Source: Deltaproteobacteria bacterium (GTDB taxonomy: Bacteria > Desulfobacterota > DSM-4660 > Desulfatiglandales > Desulfatiglandaceae). Taken from it: DNA of 39,809 nucleotides. The position numbers and the translations under genes were made by a program. The DNA lies in the NCBI GenBank assembly GCA_019309145.1, contig JAFDGR010000007.1, forward strand, positions 1 to 39,809, given 5' to 3'. The notes beneath the pieces are model-generated. The model saw only the letters and a list, made by a program, of their open reading frames with translations. It ran no database searches and was not told the origin of the DNA. Shown one piece after another: positions 33,075-39,809 of the stretch; the first letter of the stretch is position 1, and each line of letters opens with the position of its first letter.

Positions 33075-34391
33075 ATGAGGATGCGTATACCTGGGGTGAC
33101 CATTCTTCTGTTTTTCTACCATATCGTTTTTTCGTGCGTTGTACTGGTGTTGATTCCTTTGTTCCCTTTCATGCGGGGCAAGAGGATCAAGGAGAAGCTG
33201 GGCCTCGGCTTGAAGGGCGGTGCTCCTTTTCGGGCACCCGTCTGGGTGCACGCGCTCTCTGTTGGCGAGGTTTTGTCAGCAATTCCATTGCTAGATGTCC
33301 TCAAGGAAAAATACCCCGAAAATGACCTCATTTTTTCAGCAACGACCCGCCAGGGTATTGCTCTTGCAAGAGAAAAAGTGGGGGACAAGGTAAAGGCCCT
33401 GATCCCCATGCCGATGGATTTCTGGTGGTCCGTTCGTCGAGCGCTTCACGCTATCAATCCTGCTGTTTTTGTCCTGATTGAGACAGATATCTGGCCGGGT
33501 TTCCTGTCAGCCGCGCGGAAAAAGAAGGTAAAGTGCCTCCTGGTAAACGGGCGGATATCCCCCAAGACGTATTCATTTTATAAAAAATGCTCATTCCTGG
33601 TTCGGAAGATGTTTGGGGTTTTTGACAGGTGCTTGATGCAAACAGACCTGGATCGGGACCGTCTTTTAGCAATTGGTGTTGATAGAGAAAAGGTACAAGC
33701 AGTCGGGAACATCAAGTTTGACTGCCCATGGGCTCCGATGGAGGATACAGAGCGGGCGCGGTGGATGGCGGAAATGGGGATACGAAAAGGGAACAGCGTG
33801 ATTGTGGGGGGGAGCACACATCCGGGCGAAGAGGTGATCATCCTGCGTGTCTATAAGCGGGTTCTTGAAAAATTTCCCGAGTTGCGCCTGCTTCTTGCTC
33901 CTCGAAAGATTGAGCGTGCCGATGATATTCTGAAGCTTGCACAAGACAAAGGGTTTGTTGCCATGCTCAAGACGAAAATGGCAAACAATCCCGGGGAGTA
34001 CGACGTGCTGATTGTGGATACCCTGGGGGAGCTGGGCCGAATCTATGGCCTCGCGCGAATCAGCTTCGTGGGAGGAAGCCTGGTCCCTTTTGGTGGACAT
34101 AATTTGCTGGAACCGGCGAGCTTCGGATGCCCTGTTCTTTTCGGAGCGCACACGGAGAATTTTGTGCGCATGTCTGAGGAACTCATTCGCGCGGGAGGAG
34201 GATGGAGAGTGCAGGATGAAGAGCAATTGGAGGAAGCGGTTCTAAGCCTGTTACAGGACCGAGACCTTTGCAGGGACATGGGAGAACGTGCGCGGGAATT
34301 TGTTCTCGGGAACAAAGGGGCCCTGACGCGCGTGGTGGCTGAAATTGATCAATTTCTGATACAGAAGAGAGAGGAATCCCGTTGGGGGTGA
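33075..34391 (+). CDS. waaA: 3-deoxy-D-manno-octulosonic acid (Kdo) transferase
   Basis: A 438-residue membrane-associated glycosyltransferase that adds Kdo to lipid A precursor. One N-terminal membrane helix (about 8-30), then SVGE (62-65) with the family's catalytic Glu65, GGSTHPGEE (His249) and VGGSLVPFGGHNLLEPA, all typical of WaaA. The start is ATG 33075, one base after the ntrY-like stop and with GAAGG 8 bases upstream; a further upstream frame start would lie inside the kinase. Its end overlaps lpxK by ten bases. Number of Kdo residues added cannot be told from sequence. Confidence 0.95.
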   Translation: MRMRIPGVTILLFFYHIVFSCVVLVLIPLFPFMRGKRIKEKLGLGLKGGAPFRAPVWVHALSVGEVLSAIPLLDVLKEKYPENDLIFSATTRQGIALAREKVGDKVKALIPMPMDFWWSVRRALHAINPAVFVLIETDIWPGFLSAARKKKVKCLLVNGRISPKTYSFYKKCSFLVRKMFGVFDRCLMQTDLDRDRLLAIGVDREKVQAVGNIKFDCPWAPMEDTERARWMAEMGIRKGNSVIVGGSTHPGEEVIILRVYKRVLEKFPELRLLLAPRKIERADDILKLAQDKGFVAMLKTKMANNPGEYDVLIVDTLGELGRIYGLARISFVGGSLVPFGGHNLLEPASFGCPVLFGAHTENFVRMSEELIRAGGGWRVQDEEQLEEAVLSLLQDRDLCRDMGERAREFVLGNKGALTRVVAEIDQFLIQKREESRWG

Positions 34392-35503
34392 AAGGATACG
34401 ACTGGTCCGGTTTACAGCACGATAGCCGAAAAGACCCTTTCAGGTTGTTCCTGGCCTTTCTTTCCCTGCTTTATGGAATGGGGGTGCGGATCCGGCTTCT
34501 TGCGTATCGTTTGGGCATTTTCAGGCCTCGCCGGCTTCCCGCATTCGTTCTGAGCATCGGGAACCTGACCGCGGGCGGAACGGGAAAGACCCCGGCCGTG
34601 GAAATGATCGCCAGGTGGGCGTTGCAACAGGGGCATCGGCCGGCAGTCCTGTCAAGGGGATATGGGGGGCATTTCAAGGGGAAAGTCCTGGTTGTATCTG
34701 ATGGCAAAGAGGTGAAATCTGATCCTATTACCAGCGGTGATGAACCGTATTTCCTGGCACAGCGTCTTTCTCAGATTCCGGTCATCATTTCAAAAACAAG
34801 GTATGCAGGAGGACTCCTTGCCTGCGAAGAATTGGGCTCAGATTTCCTTATCCTCGATGATGGCTTTCAGCACATGGAACTCAAACGGGATCTGGATATT
34901 GTCTTGTTGGATGGCGCAAGCCCTTTCGGGAACAACTATCTGCTTCCAAGGGGCCCTTTGCGGGAACCGGTCGGAAGCCTCAAAAGGGCGGACGCGTTGA
35001 TCTTGACCAGGTGCGGTGTGGGAGAGAAAGGCGAGAGGGCCCGAAACCATCTTTCACGGGCGTTTCCCCGGATGCCCGTGTTTTCGAGCAGTCACATTCC
35101 ATCACATGCAGTCTTTCCTGAAAAGGAGAAGGGCAAAAGAGTGCCGGTCAGGGACCTGAAGGGCAAGCGTGTTCTCGCGTTCGCGGGCATTGCGCACCCG
35201 GAATATTTTCGTTCGACCCTCGAGGACCTCGAAATGGAAATAGTGGCCTTTGAATCCTTCAAGGATCATCACCGCTACACTCCCCAGGAAATACGTACGC
35301 TCCTGGAGAGAAAAGAGCGTCTCCATGCACACTATCTTCTGATGACCGGAAAAGATTGGGTGAAGGTAGAGAAAACAGCGGTCGTGTCCCAGGAAATGGG
35401 GTATGTGGACATCCAGTTTAAAGTGCTGGATAGGGAAGATACGTTTTTCAGTCTGGTGCATGATGCGTTTGAAAAGAACGGCGCCCTCTCACCAGTCACT
35501 TGA
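34382..35503 (+). CDS. lpxK: Tetraacyldisaccharide 4'-kinase LpxK
   Basis: A 373-residue membrane-bound kinase phosphorylating the 4' position of the lipid A disaccharide. It has an N-terminal membrane-associating helix (FRLFLAFLSLLYGMGVRI), a P-loop GNLTAGGTGKTP at 60-71 and the family block ILDDGFQHMEL. The start is TTG at 34382 with GAGAGGA 7 bases upstream, overlapping waaA by 10 bases; GTG 34388 is an alternative that overlaps the waaA stop. Logically it acts just before WaaA, so the two are coupled. Length and motifs are normal. Confidence 0.94.
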   Translation: MGVKGYDWSGLQHDSRKDPFRLFLAFLSLLYGMGVRIRLLAYRLGIFRPRRLPAFVLSIGNLTAGGTGKTPAVEMIARWALQQGHRPAVLSRGYGGHFKGKVLVVSDGKEVKSDPITSGDEPYFLAQRLSQIPVIISKTRYAGGLLACEELGSDFLILDDGFQHMELKRDLDIVLLDGASPFGNNYLLPRGPLREPVGSLKRADALILTRCGVGEKGERARNHLSRAFPRMPVFSSSHIPSHAVFPEKEKGKRVPVRDLKGKRVLAFAGIAHPEYFRSTLEDLEMEIVAFESFKDHHRYTPQEIRTLLERKERLHAHYLLMTGKDWVKVEKTAVVSQEMGYVDIQFKVLDREDTFFSLVHDAFEKNGALSPVT

Positions 35504-35541
35504 AAAAAGGCTTTCCCCCCTTTGAAAGAGGAGTATGATGT

Positions 35542-35558
35542 CTCCCGATTTTCGGGAG
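35542..35558 (+). other. Short perfect hairpin between lpxK and gmhB
   Basis: CTCCCGA-TTT-TCGGGAG, 7 pairs and a 3-base loop, lies 38 bases after the lpxK stop and shortly before the gmhB ribosome site. It has no T-run so is not an intrinsic terminator; it could be an mRNA stability or processing element. No more can be said. Confidence 0.4.
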
Positions 35559-35580
35559 GAGATTACAGGAAGGAGAGAAA

Positions 35581-36159
35581 ATGAGCAGGCCTGCTGTTTT
35601 TATTGATCGTGACGGGACCATTAATGAGCAAATGGGCTATATCAATCACCCGAGCCGGTTCACCTTGCTCCCGCGCGCGGCAGAAGCGATCAAGGCCCTC
35701 AACCAAAGCGGCTTCGCAAGCATTGTTGTTTCCAACCAGTCCGGGGTGGCCCGGGGGTACTTTCCCCTGGATCTGGTCCATGAAGTGCATGGCCTCATGG
35801 GAAAACTTTTGTCAAAGGAAGGGGCCCGGCTTGACGGGGTGTTCTTTTGTCCTCACCATCCACAGGGTATCGTCCCTGAATACGCGATTTCCTGCGATTG
35901 CAGGAAACCAGGTACGGGGCTTTTGGAGCAGGCAAGAAACGAGCTTGACCTGGATATGGGCGAGTCATATGTGATCGGAGATCGCTGCCAGGACCTGGAA
36001 ATGGCTCGGAGAGCAGGTCTTGAAGGTGTGCTTGTCCTCACGGGATATGGCAGGGGAGAAAGAGAGTACATCCTTCCCCGGGAGACGGTCAGGCCCGCGT
36101 ATATTGCTGAGGACCTCCTGGATGCTGTCAGATGGATCATCGATTCCAAAAAACAGTAG
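35581..36159 (+). CDS. gmhB: D-glycero-D-manno-heptose 1,7-bisphosphate 7-phosphatase
   Basis: A 192-residue HAD-family phosphatase for making the ADP-heptose used in the lipopolysaccharide core. Asp9 and Asp11 in FIDRDGT are the nucleophile and acid, SNQSG (51-55) is HAD motif II, CRKP gives the Lys and GDRCQD motif IV. The GmhB-specific zinc loop is present: Cys90, His92, Cys105 and Cys107 (FCPHH and CDC). GGAAGGAG about 6 bases upstream gives the start. It is the last gene of the waaA-lpxK operon. Anomer specificity (alpha or beta) cannot be decided. Confidence 0.93.
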   Translation: MSRPAVFIDRDGTINEQMGYINHPSRFTLLPRAAEAIKALNQSGFASIVVSNQSGVARGYFPLDLVHEVHGLMGKLLSKEGARLDGVFFCPHHPQGIVPEYAISCDCRKPGTGLLEQARNELDLDMGESYVIGDRCQDLEMARRAGLEGVLVLTGYGRGEREYILPRETVRPAYIAEDLLDAVRWIIDSKKQ

Positions 36160-36243
36160 ACAGGATAACAGGATAGGCAGGATCAAAAAAAAGAGAAGAA
36201 TGCAGAGCAGACAAAACATCTGGTCAATCCTGTAAATCCTGCT
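36160..36243. repeat. Imperfect inverted repeat of CAGGAT/ATCCTG units between convergent genes
   Basis: Three CAGGAT units at 36161, 36169 and 36178 (8-9 base period) face two ATCCTG units at 36227 and 36236 across 43 bases. This A/T-linked pattern resembles a dispersed intergenic element I have seen in genomes of this group. Its place between two stops (gmhB and the sulfotransferase) would suit a bidirectional transcription end. Confidence 0.65.
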
Positions 36244-36267
36244 AAATGATTTGAAGTAAGTGCGATG

Positions 36268-36921
36268 TCAGAAAGTGTAGCCGAACATTTCTATGTCCCG
36301 CTTGAAGTGTCTCGCGATGAGTTCCGCGGTCTCGTCGGTGTAATATTTCTGGTACGTGGTACGATCGCTGGCCTGCCTCTTGTGCGGCAGCTTGGGAGTT
36401 CTTATGCCGATCCTTGTGCATGCCTCCTGGAAGTCTTCCTCGAGGCGTTCATACCTCCCGATAAAATCCACGATAACGTTTCCGTTCAGGTCTATGAGGT
36501 AGTCGGATTGCAACTCGATTGAAGTGTCAATGATGTACTGGTACGACCTGCGGGAAGGATCAAGCTTCCAGCGAAGAAAATCCTCAAAATTTTCGATATC
36601 TTTAAGGAGATGGGGCCTTTCCCGCTGAATGTGGTGATAGGAGCTTACCTGCAGGTCCCAGGGGTTCCTGACAAACGCGAATTTGAAAAGTTCGTTGAAC
36701 AGTTCCCTCGGGAGCATTTCGTATGCCGCGATGGCCTTGGCATGGCGGGGAAGCTTGCATGCAAGACGATGGTGCGTGAGGGCACTGATGCGGCTGCACA
36801 GGAACAGGGGGATTCGGTAGGGATCTTTCCATTTATACGGGCTCAGGGCCGCTCGAATGCTTGTGCCGCCTGTTTTGGCAATATGGACAAAAAGAAATTT
36901 ATAGCGAAGAGATAGAAGCAT
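36268..36921 (-). CDS. Sulfotransferase family protein
   Basis: A 217-residue protein of the Sulfotransfer_2 type. The PAPS 5'-phosphosulfate loop is HIAKTGGTS at residues 13-21 and the 3'-phosphate block is FAFVRNPWDLQVSSY. Such enzymes transfer sulfate from PAPS to hydroxyls of glycans. No membrane segment or signal: it acts in the cytoplasm, so it would modify a lipid-linked or nucleotide-linked sugar before export. It is the last gene of the minus-strand polysaccharide operon, 9 bases after a GT4 enzyme. ATG 36921 is the only good start. The acceptor sugar is unknown. Confidence 0.85.
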   Translation of the reverse strand: MLLSLRYKFLFVHIAKTGGTSIRAALSPYKWKDPYRIPLFLCSRISALTHHRLACKLPRHAKAIAAYEMLPRELFNELFKFAFVRNPWDLQVSSYHHIQRERPHLLKDIENFEDFLRWKLDPSRRSYQYIIDTSIELQSDYLIDLNGNVIVDFIGRYERLEEDFQEACTRIGIRTPKLPHKRQASDRTTYQKYYTDETAELIARHFKRDIEMFGYTF

Positions 36922-36930
36922 ATGGAGGTC

Positions 36931-38049
36931 TCAAAAATCGTTCCCAAGCAACACCTTGAGATACTTTTTGCTGCTTTCTTCCACAGTATATGCCCGCACG
37001 GCGCTTTTTAAAAGTGATTTTTCAAGAGGGGCATCCAGGGTAGTAAGAATAGCATTGGCCAGGGCCGCGGGATTTCCCATTGGCACGAGCGGGCCGAAAC
37101 GGCCGTAGTCCAGGATCTCTTCAGGTCCGCTTGGACAATCCGTGGAAACAACCGGGATGCCGAGGGCAAGAGCTTCGGTCAGGACATTAGGGGAGCCTTC
37201 CCACCGTGAAGAAAGAACGAACAGGGCGGCTTTGCTCATATAAGCATACGGGTTTTCCATAAATCCGGGCATGGCAAGATCGTCCTGTATCCCGAGTTGC
37301 TTTGCCAAGGATTCAAGAGCCGCTCGGTCACGTCCTTCTCCAAGAATAATGATGCGGCAAGGGCGGTTTTTTCTGACCAATGCGAACGCCCGCAAAAGGG
37401 TGGGGAAATCTTTCTGCCGGGTCAGCCTGCCCACCGCCAGGAGTACCGGCACTGCGTCTTCCCGAAACCATGGATGATCCAGTGGCTCTTCGGACATTGA
37501 AAGGAGTTTGGGAGTAATCACCGGGTTTGGAATAACCCTCAAAAGAGCGGGGGACAGCCCGGCATTCCTTTCCAGGTCCTTCGCTACCCCTCTTGAGACC
37601 GCTATTACCGTGTCTGCTGACGGATACAGCATTCTCATACGAAGGTACCAAACGCGTTTTTTGAGGGGATGTGTTCCAGCCATGGCCGCGGAGACGGTAG
37701 TTCCCATGCGCAAGACAAGACGAGTGGGAGTTCCGGACAGGCGACGGGCCAGGACAGCGGTGGTGTTTGCCCGGTCCTTGGCCGCCAGGAGCGCGTCGGG
37801 TTGCTCTGATCTCAAATAGCGGATAAGGGCGGGGAGACAGCCCAGGGTATGGGATGACCCGAATTTTATTATCCGTACGGACGGTGGCAGTTCCTCGAGA
37901 TGCACGCTCTCTGTCCTGACCGGGATCATATCGATGCTTGCCCCGAGACCTCCAAGACCTTTTGCAAGGTTCACCACCATCCTTTCAACGCCTCCCGTTC
38001 CGGAGAAGGAGACAAAAATAGCTATCCGAGGGGTGATATCACGTTTCAT
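36931..38049 (-). CDS. Glycosyltransferase family 4 protein (copy 1)
   Basis: A 372-residue retaining GT-B enzyme. It has GTGGVERMVVNLAKGL near the N-terminus, AVGRLTRQKDFPTLLRAFA in the middle and the family EX7E motif in EGSPNVLTEALALGIPVVS, which binds the nucleotide sugar. Its ATG overlaps the stop of the preceding glycosyltransferase by one base (TAATG), so translation is coupled. It is clearly paralogous to that gene. Probable role: adding a hexose-type sugar to the outer core or O-chain; donor and acceptor cannot be told. The sulfotransferase follows 9 bases later. Confidence 0.88.
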   Translation of the reverse strand: MKRDITPRIAIFVSFSGTGGVERMVVNLAKGLGGLGASIDMIPVRTESVHLEELPPSVRIIKFGSSHTLGCLPALIRYLRSEQPDALLAAKDRANTTAVLARRLSGTPTRLVLRMGTTVSAAMAGTHPLKKRVWYLRMRMLYPSADTVIAVSRGVAKDLERNAGLSPALLRVIPNPVITPKLLSMSEEPLDHPWFREDAVPVLLAVGRLTRQKDFPTLLRAFALVRKNRPCRIIILGEGRDRAALESLAKQLGIQDDLAMPGFMENPYAYMSKAALFVLSSRWEGSPNVLTEALALGIPVVSTDCPSGPEEILDYGRFGPLVPMGNPAALANAILTTLDAPLEKSLLKSAVRAYTVEESSKKYLKVLLGNDF

Positions 38050-39191
38050 TATACAATGGGCCCTTCATCATTGTTGCAAAGCAGTCCCATTGCGTCCATG
38101 TAGGCCAAGGTGCTCTGTTTCACATGGTATGGTGAGGCGGCGTGTCTCAGCACCGAGGCAGGTGGTGGATTGGCAAGGGTCTTCAAAATAGCTGCTGCAA
38201 GCGCGGAGGAATCTCTTGGCGGAACCAGATATCCGTAGCGGCCATTTTGCAGTATTTCTCGTGGACCGCTCGGGCAATCTGTAGAAACAACCGGCGTACC
38301 TAATGCCAAAGCTTCTATGAGCGCCCCGGGCAAGCCTTCCCATATTGAGGATAGAACAAAAATATCAGCTTTCGCAAAAAAAGGATAAGGGTTGGGGGCA
38401 TAACCGGGGAGCGAAACGTGTTCCCTTATTCCCAAATCTCTTGCTGTTCTCTCGATGCGGGATCTCTGTCTGCCTTCTCCAAGAATCAAAAGCTTCGCAT
38501 TCACTCTCTTTTTTTTCACTTTCGCAAACGCATGAATCAAATTGGGGAAGTCTTTTGCTCTGGAAAATCTCCCCACTCCAAGGATAGTACATTTTTGTTC
38601 GCGACTCGAGAACCACTGATGTTCAATCGTCTCGTTCGCCTGGGCTATCATCTGATCTGTAACAACCGGGTTAGGAATTATGGAAATTACCTGTTGGGAT
38701 ACGTTGGTTATTTTTGATACGTCTTCGGCTACGCCCTTGGAGACAGCAATAAGCAGATCCGCTTTTTTATAAAGCTTTTGAATCTGAAGAAGCTTGATCC
38801 ATCTTTTTGGAAAGACATAGGTCTTTATCCTCTCAGAGTGTGTGGTTGCGACACGGAAGGCAAGGCGAGAATGGCAGGCAGCTTTTTGTTTGGCTGCATA
38901 TGCAATTTTGTTGGCCCCGTCTTTTGATGACAGGATCCAAGAGGGCCTTTGCTCGGAAAGGTATTTTGCAAGAATATTGGTCAGGTCTTTGCGTTGCACC
39001 CCTTTGAGGCTTTTGATAACCCCTTGAGACAGCAAGGAATTGAGATAATGGGATTCCGGGTTATCTGTCAGGAAATGGACTGCAATTCCTTGTGAACAAA
39101 GGCCTGCAGCTAAATTGGCGAGCATGCGCTCTACGCCACCCTCGTCGAAAGAGGGTGCAAATATGCACAGGAGTTTGCGTTGGCTTTTCAC
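38049..39191 (-). CDS. Glycosyltransferase family 4 protein (copy 2)
   Basis: A 380-residue GT4 protein. It contains FDEGGVERMLANLAAGL, GVGRFSRAKDFPNLIHAFAK and EX7E in EGLPGALIEALALGTPVVS, with DCPSGPREIL just after. The paralogue downstream shares nearly every motif (for example STDCPSGPxEIL), so the two look like a tandem duplication that has diverged. Start is GTG at 39191; the ribosome site is weak. The ligase-like gene before it ends 21 bases upstream. Both copies probably extend the same surface glycan. The exact sugars are unknown. Confidence 0.87.
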   Translation of the reverse strand: MKSQRKLLCIFAPSFDEGGVERMLANLAAGLCSQGIAVHFLTDNPESHYLNSLLSQGVIKSLKGVQRKDLTNILAKYLSEQRPSWILSSKDGANKIAYAAKQKAACHSRLAFRVATTHSERIKTYVFPKRWIKLLQIQKLYKKADLLIAVSKGVAEDVSKITNVSQQVISIIPNPVVTDQMIAQANETIEHQWFSSREQKCTILGVGRFSRAKDFPNLIHAFAKVKKKRVNAKLLILGEGRQRSRIERTARDLGIREHVSLPGYAPNPYPFFAKADIFVLSSIWEGLPGALIEALALGTPVVSTDCPSGPREILQNGRYGYLVPPRDSSALAAAILKTLANPPPASVLRHAASPYHVKQSTLAYMDAMGLLCNNDEGPIV

Positions 39192-39212
39192 GGTAACCCG
39201 CTTTGTGTAATG

Positions 39213-39809
39213 TTATTCAATTCGTCCTGCCGCCTTGGAGACACTGCTTTCTCTTTTTTCGAGCTTCAGGAATTCACTCTTTTCAGGGAAGCTTTCGTTT
39301 TCTTTCAGTTCATCTGAGCGAAGGCAAAACGAGTAGGCCATGGAGCCGAATAGAATGCAATAACAGCGGAAGTACGTAGGCATCCTGAAGTTTCCCGCAC
39401 ACCATACAACAACAATAGCCAAAGTTCCTAAAAAGAAGAGAAGCAGATCAGGGGGAATGCGTCGAGTTACATAGGCCTTGTTCAATGATCTCAAGAAAAG
39501 CCATGCCCCCGCGATAAAAAAGAACATTCCCACAATACCGAAACGGTTGAGAATTTCGAGATAGGTGCTGTGCATATGAGCGAGTGATTTTTGCGGCCTT
39601 TCAGGCAGCTTCGCCACTTCCACCCCCGTGCCCCAGCCGAACAGAGGCCGCTCAAGCCATTTGTTGATCCCGTACCGGTATGTCCAGAGTCGAACGCCGA
39701 TACCGCCGGTAAAGGGGATGTTATCAAAATCCAGGGAGCCTATAGCCTCGACGACCTTTTTCTGAGAGGCGAGCCTTTTTCGAATGGTGCCGGCGTTCCT
39801 ATCCAGCAG
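39213..39809 (-). CDS. O-antigen ligase-like (Wzy/WaaL family) membrane protein, 5' truncated
   Basis: The frame stays open to the window edge, so about 198 C-terminal residues are seen and the start is missing. Typical features: LFGWGTG, then HMHSTYLEILNRFGIVG, the periplasmic loop with conserved His of the O-antigen ligase family, and two hydrophobic helices (MFFFIAGAWLFLRSL and LLLFFLGTLAIVVVWCAG). The tail after the last helix is charged (LRSDELKENESFPEKSEF). It would ligate or polymerise O-chain on the periplasmic side of the inner membrane; ligase versus polymerase cannot be decided. Position upstream of two glycosyltransferases and a sulfotransferase supports a surface polysaccharide role. 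Confidence 0.82.
   Translation of the reverse strand: MLDRNAGTIRKRLASQKKVVEAIGSLDFDNIPFTGGIGVRLWTYRYGINKWLERPLFGWGTGVEVAKLPERPQKSLAHMHSTYLEILNRFGIVGMFFFIAGAWLFLRSLNKAYVTRRIPPDLLLFFLGTLAIVVVWCAGNFRMPTYFRCYCILFGSMAYSFCLRSDELKENESFPEKSEFLKLEKRESSVSKAAGRIE

Noticed and set aside
1-39809. tRNA, rRNA, CRISPR array, insertion sequence or prophage
   Set aside because: No cloverleaf, rRNA-like stretch, regular spacer array, transposase, integrase or terminal repeats were seen while reading both strands.

Overview
The window looks like a chromosomal segment from an anaerobic, Gram-negative member of the Desulfobacterota (former Deltaproteobacteria). This is inferred from gene content; no database search was possible. 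The main pointers are a siroheme-dependent (Ahb) heme pathway, which is typical of sulfate reducers and methanogens; lipid A, Kdo and heptose genes, which imply an outer membrane; two sigma-54-type promoters; a two-subunit glycyl-tRNA synthetase; and a CoA-ligase/thiolase set beside a Liv-type ABC transporter. I see no phage, IS, CRISPR, tRNA or rRNA. Both ends of the window cut through a gene.

Layout. (1) 1-6.4 kb, uptake and acyl-CoA metabolism: the end of a Liv-type substrate-binding protein, livF, a LEA14-like lipoprotein, an acyl-CoA ligase and recO on the plus strand; convergent to these, a 46-residue basic protein and a thiolase. (2) 6.5-10.4 kb, minus strand: purQ and a PurS-like/PurL fusion, overlapping by 4 bases. 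(3) 10.5-16.4 kb, plus strand: a ClpX-like AAA+ unfoldase, ahbC, hemB, ahbD and one siroheme decarboxylase subunit, an alternative heme operon with an embedded unfoldase. (4) 16.4-18.4 kb: a small membrane protein and nadE. (5) 18.4-23.1 kb, signalling: an unknown protein behind a sigma-54 promoter, a degenerate histidine kinase, a PilZ protein, a REC-GAF-HD-GYP protein and a REC-SHOCT regulator, probably a c-di-GMP circuit. (6) 23.4-28.5 kb: pcm, glyQ, glyS, mltA. (7) 28.5-36.2 kb, envelope: lpxC behind a very good sigma-54 promoter, then a DUF4390 protein, an NtrY-like kinase, waaA, lpxK and gmhB. (8) 36.2-39.8 kb, minus strand: an O-antigen ligase-like protein, two paralogous GT4 glycosyltransferases and a sulfotransferase, a surface polysaccharide locus.

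How they work together. Regions 7 and 8 supply lipid A deacetylation, lipid A 4'-kinase, Kdo transfer, a heptose phosphatase and probable outer polysaccharide assembly. An NtrY-type kinase is almost fused to waaA and a sigma-54 promoter drives lpxC, suggesting (inference) that lipid A flux is under sigma-54/two-component control. Region 3 carries most of siroheme-to-heme conversion plus porphobilinogen synthase, but only one of the two expected decarboxylase subunits. In region 1, two intrinsic-terminator-like hairpins lie directly against the ribosome binding sites of CoA-metabolism genes, an attenuator-like arrangement seen twice.
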